Translations under genes and position numbers: made by a program
The notes under the pieces: generated by a model
Database searches by the model: none
What the model saw: only the letters and a program-made list of their open reading frames with translations
Told to the model about the DNA's origin: nothing
Shown: positions 8,711 to 17,784 of the stretch, one piece after another
Numbering within the stretch: the stretch's first letter is position 1
Layout of the letters: each line of letters begins with the position of its first letter
NCBI RefSeq assembly: GCF_040939785.1
Contig: NZ_CP162553.1
Span: 5,661,001 to 5,725,000, forward strand
Direction: 5' to 3'
DNA length: 64,000 nt
Origin: Bradyrhizobium lupini
GTDB taxonomy: Bacteria; Pseudomonadota; Alphaproteobacteria; Rhizobiales; Xanthobacteraceae

Positions 8711-9430
8711 TTAAGTCAAAGCAATTGCAGAGATATCGATACCGACGAGGACAGATTCGGTATTTATACTTCCGTCCGGGTTTCTCCTGAACGCGCGCCG
8801 TTTGGTTGGCATCATAATCCCTTGAATGTTCTTGTACTCGGACATGTAGTGCGCGGCTGGAGCGCCACCTGCCACGAGTGTGGTATAATCCAAACGAGCG
8901 ATGAGCCCGTTTTCATCGACGTGGAATATCTGGTCCGGACAGTGAGTTCCAACCTTCTCGGGAAAAGTGATCTTGAGCCGCCGGCGTACCGTGCCTTGGT
9001 CGGTCGCCGGGTCTATCTCTTCCGCTTTGGCACTCTCAGTGACAAACATAAATGGAGTATTCAGATAATTCCAAAGTGCATACCCGGTAAAGTAAGCCAG
9101 ATGCAGCCTATCCCACGTCGTCTGAAGAGTATGTCCTTCAAACGCATTTCTTGGATGTACGCGCTCCTCGATAAGCTTCCCGTCGATTGTCTCTAGCCGA
9201 ACACGATCCGGTTCGTAGATGCTTTGCACGCCCTCTTCGGTAAAGTGCGTAAAGCAAGTTCGCTGTTCTTTCGTTTGCGCCTTCAATTGAACATTTTCGA
9301 AGACACCATCCCATCCCTTTCTAGTCCAGTGCGAACCATGCATCGAGAGGTTCACGTCGATCGCGTTGAATTTTCGCCATCGTTCAAGAGTTCCGTGAGA
9401 CTCAAGCACCAGATCTAAAAGAGCAGTCAT
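8711..9430 (-). CDS. Hypothetical protein of 239 residues
   Basis: Function is not recognised. The ATG at 9430 is chosen because a strong GGAGGA ribosome site sits about six bases upstream; the frame is open for 12 codons more. The protein has no clear signal peptide or membrane segment. It begins MTALLDLVLESHGTLERW and has an alternating pattern of charged and aromatic residues with several Trp/Tyr-containing beta-like stretches (WDGVFENVQLKAQTK, YFTGYALWNYLNTPFMFV, YMSEYKNIQGIMMP). That could be a beta-sandwich or lipocalin-like binding fold; this is inference from pattern only. It lies 106 bases downstream of the quinone-oxidoreductase-like gene on the same strand and is probably co-transcribed with it. 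Base composition is less GC-rich than its surroundings, which fits acquisition by transfer. Confidence 0.75.
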   Translation of the reverse strand: MTALLDLVLESHGTLERWRKFNAIDVNLSMHGSHWTRKGWDGVFENVQLKAQTKEQRTCFTHFTEEGVQSIYEPDRVRLETIDGKLIEERVHPRNAFEGHTLQTTWDRLHLAYFTGYALWNYLNTPFMFVTESAKAEEIDPATDQGTVRRRLKITFPEKVGTHCPDQIFHVDENGLIARLDYTTLVAGGAPAAHYMSEYKNIQGIMMPTKRRAFRRNPDGSINTESVLVGIDISAIALT

Positions 9431-9495
9431 GTGTCCTCCGGTTCGCCCTATTGGAATTAGGGCCATCGCTTTCGATATCGCACTAGCTGCGGTTT

Positions 9496-9521
9496 CAGGC
9501 GCTTAGAATTCAGGGCGCCTG
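9496..9521 (-). other. Intercistronic hairpin
   Basis: CAGGCGC (9496-9502) pairs with GCGCCTG (9515-9521) around a 12-base loop, between the oxidoreductase stop and the downstream gene. There is no T-run on either side, so it is more likely an mRNA processing or stability stem than a full terminator. Confidence 0.35.
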
Positions 9522-9536
9522 ACCGTTGATCATCCA

Positions 9537-10511
9537 TTAGTTGGGTTTCAGAAGGACTTTCCCGCCTTTTTGCGCATGCGCCATGGCCTGAGTTGCCTGC
9601 TCGAGCGAATAAACGCCGGCGACCGGAACGTGCAGTTTGCCTTCGGCGATCAGTCGCTCGGCTGTCCGCGTATGAGCCGCAAGCTTTTCGTGTGCATCTC
9701 GAAAGCGCGGAAATCCCAGCCAAAACCCTTCCAGGGTCATCTGCTTGAAAATGATGTTCAGAGGACTCATGGCCGCGGGCTTTCCGCTGACGCCGCCATA
9801 GACGACCATCTTGGTGTTCGACGCGAGGCAAGACGCTACCGAGTGCGAGGACTCGCCACCCACGCCGTCGATGCCCAGCTTGATTTTAGCCTTGCCGGTC
9901 GCCGCTGCGACCTGCTTCACAACGTCGGGTCCATCGACAAGCACGACGTCAGCTCCGGCTGACTTCAGCTCATCCACCAGCTCGGGTCTGCGCACGAGGC
10001 TTACCGAGCGCAGTCCGAACTCCTTTGCAAACGCAATGACGCTGCGTCCCACACCGGAATTGCCGGCGTTCTGGATGACCCAGTCGTCCTTGCCGAGTTC
10101 GACATACTCGGTTAGGAGCAATGCCGCTGTGAGCGGATTGATCCGAAGCATTGACATCTGTTGGGGATCGGCTTGCTCAGACAAGACGATGAGATCGGTG
10201 GCCGGCACCGTGATGGCCTGTCTCCACACGGGAAGCCCGATCGGAATGGCGACACGATCGCCAGTCCTTACATTTTTAACCGAGGCTCCTACGGCGACAA
10301 CGCGGCCAATAGCTTCGTTCCCGAGCGGCGCGGGCGGCTGCGGCCTGATCGCATACATGCCACGGATCATCAGAAGTTCAGCAAGTCCGATCGCTGAGTA
10401 TTCGACCGCGACCGTGGCTTCATTTGCTGCCGGCGGTGGGGGTGGATCGCTTTCGACAACTTCAACCACCTCGGTGGGTTTGCCAAACTTAGACATTTGC
10501 AGAAACTTCAT
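9537..10511 (-). CDS. Zinc-independent quinone oxidoreductase / enoyl-reductase-like MDR protein
   Basis: This is a 324-residue member of the medium-chain dehydrogenase/reductase superfamily. The N-terminal GroES-like half includes LGNEAIGRVVAVG, and the NAD(P)-binding Rossmann half includes WVIQNAGNSGVGRSVIAFAK (AxxSGVG cofactor loop). The catalytic-zinc cysteine and histidine ligands of classical alcohol dehydrogenases are not evident, which places it with quinone reductase or MECR-like 2-enoyl reductases. The ATG at 10511 has a GGAGGGG ribosome site; the longer frame to 10583 lacks one. It is divergent from an HxlR regulator, an arrangement usual for electrophile- or quinone-responsive reductases. 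The true substrate is unknown. Confidence 0.85.
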   Translation of the reverse strand: MKFLQMSKFGKPTEVVEVVESDPPPPPAANEATVAVEYSAIGLAELLMIRGMYAIRPQPPAPLGNEAIGRVVAVGASVKNVRTGDRVAIPIGLPVWRQAITVPATDLIVLSEQADPQQMSMLRINPLTAALLLTEYVELGKDDWVIQNAGNSGVGRSVIAFAKEFGLRSVSLVRRPELVDELKSAGADVVLVDGPDVVKQVAAATGKAKIKLGIDGVGGESSHSVASCLASNTKMVVYGGVSGKPAAMSPLNIIFKQMTLEGFWLGFPRFRDAHEKLAAHTRTAERLIAEGKLHVPVAGVYSLEQATQAMAHAQKGGKVLLKPN

Positions 10512-10593
10512 TGTCCCCTCCGCGAGAGCTGTATGGCTCATTCCGCCAAGTAATCTTACGGTTCCCTGACCGCTCGACGCCAAACCATGCTAA

Positions 10594-10608
10594 GTTCATA
10601 TAACGAAC
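10594..10608. promoter_or_regulatory. Candidate HxlR operator in divergent promoter region
   Basis: An imperfect palindrome GTTCATATAACGAAC lies in the 126-base space between the divergent oxidoreductase (start 10511) and HxlR regulator (start 10638). AT-rich dyads of this kind in shared intergenic regions are typical sites for HxlR dimers. The assignment is inferred from position and symmetry. Confidence 0.35.
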
Positions 10609-10637
10609 TGTCATTAACGTCAACCTGTGTATGAAAA

Positions 10638-11111
10638 ATGAACTCAGAAAAAGCGCATTCGCCCGAGCTGGATCTTCGCTTGATGTTGGAGCTAAAAAAC
10701 AACTGCTCCATCAAGCGAACGCTCGAGATTGTTGGTGAAACCTGGACCTTGTTGATCTTGCGCGAGGCCTCATGGGGGGTTCGCCGCTTCCAGGACTTTC
10801 AAACGTTTTTGGGCATACCAAGAGCGGTGCTGTCTGAGCGCCTGGAAAAACTTGTTGAGTACGGAATCTTTGAAAAAACTCCTTACAAGGAGCCGGGGGC
10901 GCGAAAGCGCTATCAATACGAACCCACCAAAGCCGGCATCAAGCTATTGCCTGTGCTGATGGCATTGAGCCAATGGGGAGATGAGCATCTCGGCAAAGGA
11001 TCTGCCCGCATGATCGACAAAGCGACTCGGGAAGAAGTGTTTCTGAAGGTCGTCAGCAAAAACGGCGACCATGTCCCAGTGGAGCGGGTGCGACCAGTAG
11101 TGCGGAGGTAA
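10638..11111 (+). CDS. HxlR-family transcriptional regulator
   Basis: This 157-residue DNA-binding protein has a winged-helix HxlR domain at about residues 25-120. It shows the family N-terminal Cys and helix (CSIKRTLEIVGETWTLLILRE), the recognition region FLGIPRAVLSERLEKLVEYGIFEK and the wing RKRYQYEPTKAGIKLLP. HxlR proteins often sense aldehydes, quinones or oxidants through that Cys and control a divergently transcribed detoxifying enzyme. The divergent MDR oxidoreductase at 9537-10511 is the obvious target. The last 30 residues are a basic tail with no recognised domain. Confidence 0.9.
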   Translation: MNSEKAHSPELDLRLMLELKNNCSIKRTLEIVGETWTLLILREASWGVRRFQDFQTFLGIPRAVLSERLEKLVEYGIFEKTPYKEPGARKRYQYEPTKAGIKLLPVLMALSQWGDEHLGKGSARMIDKATREEVFLKVVSKNGDHVPVERVRPVVRR

Positions 11112-11495
11112 TCACACGTTTGTGGTCAATAATGTTGATCGGCTTGCTGAAAGTAAGAAAGAAGTTCTTGAGCGATTGAGCAGGCGGGGTCCCATCGTGC
11201 GATTTGCCGAGCCTGCGGATCATCGGTCGGACACGCGCCAATGAAGCACTAACGCCAGCTGAGCGGGCCCCACGCGATTTCCACACATGGCCCAACTCGG
11301 ACCTAGGGTGAGGTGCGCCAACGCGGCCGGTATCGGAGGCAGAGTGGACCTCAGACGAAGTGCAGCGCGAGTTTATGAGTACATGTCCTAAGCTGTCCGA
11401 CATCATTTTCAGCTTGCCTCGGCCCGCGCCGCAGCGTTCACTCCGGCTCCAGCCTGCTGACAACATGCGGGCGACAAAAAGCGTGGGGGAGACTG
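11112..11495. other. Intergenic region without recognised feature
   Basis: These 384 bases between the HxlR gene and the Bug-type gene show no reading frame with good coding character, no tRNA and no clear hairpin. The right end carries the ribosome site (GGGGGAG) of the following gene, whose promoter should also lie here. Confidence 0.5.
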
Positions 11496-12476
11496 ATGCG
11501 GGGGCTGTGGGCCGGATTGCATAATCATGCGATCGTCATTGCTGGGCTGATCGCCTATGGGTTGATCGCGCCGCTAAGCGCCCAGCCGTTTCCGTCGCGG
11601 CCGATCACCCTCGTGGTGCCGTTCGCGGCAGGCGGTCCGACCGATACGCTGGCGCGCATCCTGTCCGAACGCATCGCCGCTGAATTGCACACGTCGATCG
11701 TGGTGGAGAACATCGCCGGCGCCTCCGGCAGCATCGCCGGCGCCCGCGTCGCGCGCGCAACGCCTGATGGCACCACGATCACGATCGGCCATTGGGGCAC
11801 GCATGTGCTCAACGGCGCGATCTTCAAGCTGCCATACGACGTGATCGCCGATTTCGAGCCGGTCGCGACGATCGCGATGGGCACGCAGCTCATCGTCGGC
11901 CGGAAGACGCTCGAAGCCAACACTCTGAAAGAGATGATCGCGTGGCTGAAGGCCAACCCCGGCAAGGTGACTGCCGGCACGGGGGCCCACGTCGCCGGTG
12001 TCTTCTTCAAGGAGAGGACCGGCACCGACTTCCAGTTCGTGCCGTATCGCGGCGCGGGGCCCGCCATGATCGACCTCGTGGCCGGGCAGATCGACATCAT
12101 GTTCGATCAGGCCTCGAACTCGCTGCCGCACTACAAGAACGGTGCGATCAAGGCGTTCGCGGTGACGTCGCCGACGCGGCTCGCCTCCGCGCCCGACATC
12201 CCGACCGTCGACGAGGCGGGGCTGCCCGGTCTCTACATCTCCTACTGGCACGGCATCTGGGCACCGAAGAACACGCCGAAGGAGATCGTCACGAAGCTCA
12301 ACGCGGCGATCGTCACCGTGCTTGCCGATCCTACCGTCAAGCAGCGGTTTGGCGAATTGGGGCAGGAGATTCCTCCGCCCGATCAGCAGACGCCCGCAGC
12401 GCTCGGAGCCTTCCAGAAGGCCGAGACCGAGAAATGGTGGCCGATCGTGAAGGCCGCCGACATCAAGGCGGAATAA
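11496..12476 (+). CDS. Bug-family tripartite tricarboxylate transporter (TctC-like) substrate-binding protein
   Basis: This 326-residue periplasmic binding protein has an N-terminal hydrophobic signal (about residues 12-30) ending near LSAQPFPSRP. The Bug hallmark follows: ITLVVPFAAGGPTDTLARI (about 34-52), then NIAGASGSIAGARVARATPDG and FVPYRGAGPAMIDLVAGQIDIMFD. Family members capture carboxylates, nicotinate, aromatic acids or amino acids and deliver them to a TctAB permease. No tctA or tctB is adjacent, so it is an orphan component, which is common in this very expanded family. The ATG follows a GGGGGAGACTG ribosome site. REP-like repeats follow the stop. Confidence 0.92.
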   Translation: MRGLWAGLHNHAIVIAGLIAYGLIAPLSAQPFPSRPITLVVPFAAGGPTDTLARILSERIAAELHTSIVVENIAGASGSIAGARVARATPDGTTITIGHWGTHVLNGAIFKLPYDVIADFEPVATIAMGTQLIVGRKTLEANTLKEMIAWLKANPGKVTAGTGAHVAGVFFKERTGTDFQFVPYRGAGPAMIDLVAGQIDIMFDQASNSLPHYKNGAIKAFAVTSPTRLASAPDIPTVDEAGLPGLYISYWHGIWAPKNTPKEIVTKLNAAIVTVLADPTVKQRFGELGQEIPPPDQQTPAALGAFQKAETEKWWPIVKAADIKAE

Positions 12477-12484
12477 TACCACTG

Positions 12485-12617
12485 CCTCATCCTGAGGAGC
12501 CCGCGGAGCGGGTGTCTCGAAGGATGCGCCGCAAGCGAGAGCAGGGCCTGCGTGGTTCGCCCGGCGATGCAAAGCATCGTCCGGAGACGCGCGTTCCGCG
12601 CTCCTCACCATGAGGAG
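12485..12617. repeat. REP-like palindromic element, two inverted parts
   Basis: CCTCATCCTGAGGAGC to GTGTCTCGAAGGATG (12485-12527) matches the family seen at 5705-5828. A second half in the other orientation (12583-12617, GGAGACGCGC to CTCACCATGAGGAG) faces it. The pair fills the gap between the Bug-type gene and the malic enzyme gene and may end transcription of the former. No gene is seen in 12477-12789. Confidence 0.65.
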
Positions 12618-12738
12618 AACGACAGCCTCGCGGCGTTAACCTTTTCGTGCGCACGACGACCGGTCTGTCACCAAAATCTCGCTGCGGTGCGGGATCACAA
12701 TCCTTGCCGCAGTTTTCTGCGTCCTTGATCTCAGGTGA

Positions 12739-14441
<1,703 letters not shown>

Positions 14442-14450
14442 GGCCTCCGC

Positions 14451-14577
14451 CTCGTCATGGCCGGGCATAGCCGTCCGAAGGACGGCGTCGCTTCCGCTCG
14501 CCTATGTCCCGGCCATCCACGCCTCGCCGGATGGTACGAAGAACGTGGATGCCCGGGACAAGCCCGGGCCCGACGAC
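14451..14577. repeat. Palindromic intergenic repeat, second family
   Basis: Several nested inverted repeats are packed here: GCCGTCC/GGACGGC, ATGGCCGGG with CCCGGCCAT, CCACG with CGTGG, and GCCCGGG/CCCGGGC. This composition is typical of the mosaic palindromic repeats of Bradyrhizobium chromosomes and separates the malic enzyme gene from the blaI operon. Confidence 0.6.
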
Positions 14578-14664
14578 CGCTTGAAGCAAGCCACGTTAGG
14601 TCAGCACAGCGATACCATTTCAGGTAGAAACCCGGTTGCGCGGCGCGGCCGTATATGCGACGCT

Positions 14665-14676
14665 CTGTAGCGTTAC
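14665..14676 (+). promoter_or_regulatory. Candidate BlaI operator upstream of blaI
   Basis: CTGTAGCGTTAC lies 28 bases before the blaI start, within a longer dyad (ACGCT-CTGT-AGCGT and TGTA-GCGT-TACA). Nearly the same string, CTGTAACATTAC, occurs at 17716-17727 before the DUF1800 gene. BlaI/MecI repressors bind TACA/TGTA dyads and usually repress their own operon. The assignment is inferred from position, symmetry and recurrence. Confidence 0.5.
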
Positions 14677-14704
14677 AAGAAATTCGAAATCAAGGTAAGC
14701 CGCC

Positions 14705-15097
14705 ATGGACGATCGTTTGCCCGAACTGGGCGACCTCGAGCACGAGGTCATGCAACTGGTTTGGGCCCATGGTCCTGTGACGGCCGAAATTGTGCGTGAG
14801 AAGCTGTCGCGTCGGCTGAAGGAATCGACAGTCCGCACGGTGCTGCGCCGGCTGGAAGAAAAGGGCTATGCTCGGCACACGGTGGACGGACGCACCTATG
14901 TCTACCACGCAGCCGAAGAGCGCGCGCGGGTTGCGGCCAAGGCGGTGCAGCGCATCGTCGACTGGTTTTGCAACGGCTCGATGGAGGAGGTCCTCGTCGG
15001 CATGGTCGACAATGCGATGCTCGATCAGCAGCAGTTGCGCACACTGGCCGACCAGGTGGCCAAGGCGAAGAAGGCGAGGGGAGTGAAGAAAGAATGA
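14705..15097 (+). CDS. blaI: BlaI/MecI/CopY-family transcriptional repressor
   Basis: This 130-residue repressor has an N-terminal winged helix at about residues 5-75 (LGDLEHEVMQLVWAHGPVT, ESTVRTVLRRLEEKGYARH, RTYVYHAAEERARVAAKAV) and a C-terminal dimerisation part. BlaI proteins dimerise on TACA/TGTA dyads and are removed by proteolysis when a partner M56 metallopeptidase senses a signal. That partner gene follows immediately with an ATGA overlap at 15094-15097. The gene is probably autoregulated through the dyad at 14665-14676. No beta-lactamase is in the cluster, so the regulated function is something else. Confidence 0.9.
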   Translation: MDDRLPELGDLEHEVMQLVWAHGPVTAEIVREKLSRRLKESTVRTVLRRLEEKGYARHTVDGRTYVYHAAEERARVAAKAVQRIVDWFCNGSMEEVLVGMVDNAMLDQQQLRTLADQVAKAKKARGVKKE

Positions 15098-17613
15098 TCG
15101 CAACTCTGGCGGAGGCGGCGCTGCGCTCCCTTGTGCTGGGAGGCGTCGTCTGGTTCGGCCTCAACCTGTTTCGCGTGCGCAATCCGCACGTCCACATGAC
15201 GGCGTGGGTCGTCGTGCTGCTGGCGTCGCTGGCGATGCCGTTCGTGATGCATTGGCCGACGGTCACGATCACCCGGCTGCCATCGCCGGTATCGGTGCCG
15301 GCTGATGTCATGCCGGCTGATATCTCGACGTTCGAGATGCCGCAGCCCATGCAGCCGATGACGCCCGGCGCGGCAATTGTTCCGCCGTCGAAGAGCGGCG
15401 TCTCAATCAATTGGTGGCTGATCGCTACCGTCATCCATGCCGGCGTCGCCAGCCTGTTGCTGCTGCGGCTGGCCATCGGCCTCTGTCTGACCTGGCGCCT
15501 CGCGCGCGCGGCAAGGCCGATCAACGGTCCGCGCATGGTCGACGCCGATGTGCGCGTCAGCCGCGACGTCGGCGGTCCCGTCACGTTTGGCTCGACCATT
15601 CTGGTGCCGCCGCAATTTTCCGGCTGGGACGCCAAGAAGCGCCTCGCGGTGCTCGCGCATGAGGGCGCGCATGTCGCCAACCGCGATTTCTATATACTCC
15701 TGCTCGCCTCCCTCAATCGCGCGGTGTTCTGGTTCAGCCCGTTCTCGTGGTGGCAGCTCGCGCGTCTGGCCGAACTTGCCGAGATCATCAGCGACGCCGA
15801 GGCCATCGAGGTGATCGACGACCGGCTGTCCTATGCGGAAATCCTGCTTGATTTTGCAAGCACGGTAAACCCGCGGCCGGTCGAGCTCGCGATGGCGCGG
15901 GCCTCGACCGTGCGCGCCCGCGTCGAGCGCATCATCGCGGCCGCCGCGATGCCCGTCGCGGTCGGCTGGCGCAAGCGGGCGTGGATCGCGGCTGCGATCG
16001 TCCCGGCCGTGATCGTGTCCGCCGGCATGATCGCCTATCGCACGCCGCAGCCTGCGCCGCTCGCCGCGGATAGTGGAGAGGTGCCGGCCCAGCATTACCG
16101 CCCCTTCGTCAATTTCTACGCCATGGGTCCGACCTCGGTGTTCGCGATCTTCCGCGACGGCGACGAGGTCTACGGCCAGCTCACCGGGCAGCGCAAATTG
16201 CGCCTGACGGTCGGCACTGACGGCATCGCATCCTACCCCGCCTCGTCCGGTGAGATCACGTTCCCGCTCGATGCGGAGCGCCGCTCCGCCGAGCTGATGC
16301 TGCGCATGAATGGACGCGACATCCGCGCACTTCGCGTTGCCGAGATGCCGACGGCGGCCACCGATTCCGGATCACTCGATCAATATGTGGGCTGGTACAG
16401 GATCGCACCGAACCGCGTGCTCACGGTGGACCGCGACGGGGATCGGCTCCAGGTGCAGGAAACCGTACAGGGCCGGGCTGCGCTCCTCGCTGAGGGGGCC
16501 GACGCCTTCTCGATCCGTGGCGACAATCTGCTGGTTTTCCTGCGCGACGAGCAGGCCAGGGTCTCGCGCGTGCTGGTCCAGAACGCGGTGTTCGGCGCCC
16601 GCCTCGCACCGCGGATCGATGCGGCCGCGGCGCAGGCGATCGAGGCCGACTTCGCGCGTCGCGTTGCGGAAGTCCCCGATCGTTTCCGCGAGCAGGTCCC
16701 GGTTTCCGGCGGCAAGGAGATGATCCTGCGCGGGATCGAGGATCTGCGCAGCGGCACGCCGAACTACGACCGGATGAGCGCACCGCTCGCCGCCAAGGTC
16801 CACCGCCAGGTCGACGAGTTGCACGCGAGCTTCGTCGCCCTCGGTCCGGTGGAGTCGCTGTTCTTCCGCGGCGTCGGACCGGGCGGCTACGACATCTATG
16901 GTGCGAAATTCAAGAACGGCACGGCGGAATTCCGCCTGCTGCTCGAGCCAGACGGCAAGGCCGGCGACGTCATCTTCCGGGCCGACGGCAACGACGAGCT
17001 CGGCGGCATCGTCACGTGCGCCGAGGAGGCGAATGTGCGCGGCCGCGCCGGCACTTCGCCGATCCGGATCATGGTCTACAACGAGATGGGCGAGGACATC
17101 CGCGTCTTCAATCTCGATGCCGACGGCAATCGCAAGGCCCAGAGCGTGGTCAGGCCCAACATGAGCTGGGCGGCCACGACCACGGTGAACAATCCCTGGG
17201 TGATCGCCGACAAGTCCGGACGGTGCCTCGAGGTGCTGATGCCGGGCCGGCAGACGCGCTTCCACAATGTCGAGGCTTCCAACATGGGCGCGAAGCCGGG
17301 GCGCGCCGCCCGCCGCGCCGTTCCGATCGCCAATGGCGAGGATATGCTGCGCCGCTATATCGCTGATGTCGGCAAGGGCCAGCCGGACTACGAGCACATG
17401 ACGTCGGAAGTCGCCGACATCACGCGGCAGCAGCTTCCGTTCGACCAGGCGATCCTGGCGAAGCTCGGCGCGCTGCGTGCGGTCTCGTTCCGCGGCGTCA
17501 CCGCGCTCGACAGCGACATCTACATCGCCCAGTTCGCCAACGGCTCGGCGGAATGGCGGATCGGCGTCAGGAACGGCACGATCACCAAGATCGCGCTCGG
17601 GCCGAATTTCTAG
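15094..17613 (+). CDS. M56-family (BlaR1/MecR1-like) membrane metallopeptidase with duplicated C-terminal domain
   Basis: This 839-residue protein has an N-terminal membrane part of about four hydrophobic segments (residues 5-40, 110-125 and near 315) and the zinc-protease motif HEGAH (HExxH) at about residues 188-192. An asparagine/arginine-rich helix and the downstream glutamate region EIISDAEAIEV follow, as in BlaR1/MecR1. Beyond the last segment lies a long region not related to penicillin-binding sensor domains. It ends in two similar repeats of about 100 residues, each with a P(N/D)YxxM motif, a hydrophobic FRGV stretch and an FANG/FKNG segment. ATG 15094 overlaps the blaI stop. It is the likely signal sensor that cleaves BlaI, with an unknown ligand. 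Confidence 0.85.
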   Translation: MIATLAEAALRSLVLGGVVWFGLNLFRVRNPHVHMTAWVVVLLASLAMPFVMHWPTVTITRLPSPVSVPADVMPADISTFEMPQPMQPMTPGAAIVPPSKSGVSINWWLIATVIHAGVASLLLLRLAIGLCLTWRLARAARPINGPRMVDADVRVSRDVGGPVTFGSTILVPPQFSGWDAKKRLAVLAHEGAHVANRDFYILLLASLNRAVFWFSPFSWWQLARLAELAEIISDAEAIEVIDDRLSYAEILLDFASTVNPRPVELAMARASTVRARVERIIAAAAMPVAVGWRKRAWIAAAIVPAVIVSAGMIAYRTPQPAPLAADSGEVPAQHYRPFVNFYAMGPTSVFAIFRDGDEVYGQLTGQRKLRLTVGTDGIASYPASSGEITFPLDAERRSAELMLRMNGRDIRALRVAEMPTAATDSGSLDQYVGWYRIAPNRVLTVDRDGDRLQVQETVQGRAALLAEGADAFSIRGDNLLVFLRDEQARVSRVLVQNAVFGARLAPRIDAAAAQAIEADFARRVAEVPDRFREQVPVSGGKEMILRGIEDLRSGTPNYDRMSAPLAAKVHRQVDELHASFVALGPVESLFFRGVGPGGYDIYGAKFKNGTAEFRLLLEPDGKAGDVIFRADGNDELGGIVTCAEEANVRGRAGTSPIRIMVYNEMGEDIRVFNLDADGNRKAQSVVRPNMSWAATTTVNNPWVIADKSGRCLEVLMPGRQTRFHNVEASNMGAKPGRAARRAVPIANGEDMLRRYIADVGKGQPDYEHMTSEVADITRQQLPFDQAILAKLGALRAVSFRGVTALDSDIYIAQFANGSAEWRIGVRNGTITKIALGPNF

Positions 17614-17715
17614 GAGCGTTGCGGCCGTCCATCAGTCACGCCGGATGGGCGGCTCGCGATATCGGACGGGACCTCGCAATCTCTGCTTGCGGGCCAGCAC
17701 CGCAAATGCTACGAT

Positions 17716-17727
17716 CTGTAACATTAC
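17716..17727 (+). promoter_or_regulatory. Candidate BlaI operator upstream of the DUF1800 gene
   Basis: CTGTAACATTAC lies 58 bases before the DUF1800 start, inside a larger inverted repeat (GCTACG with CGTAGC). It matches the element before blaI at 14665-14676 in 10 of 12 positions. This suggests that the same repressor controls the DUF1800-DUF1501 pair. Confidence 0.5.
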
Positions 17728-17784
17728 GGTTCGTAGCTTTTTGCGGCGTGCCGCTGGCAGGCTCGAGAAAATCAGGCGTTCGCG

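Noticed and set aside
8377..9536. Insertion sequence around the duplicated fragment
   Set aside because: No transposase frame, terminal inverted repeats or target duplication could be seen; only a 53-bp repeat supports rearrangement.
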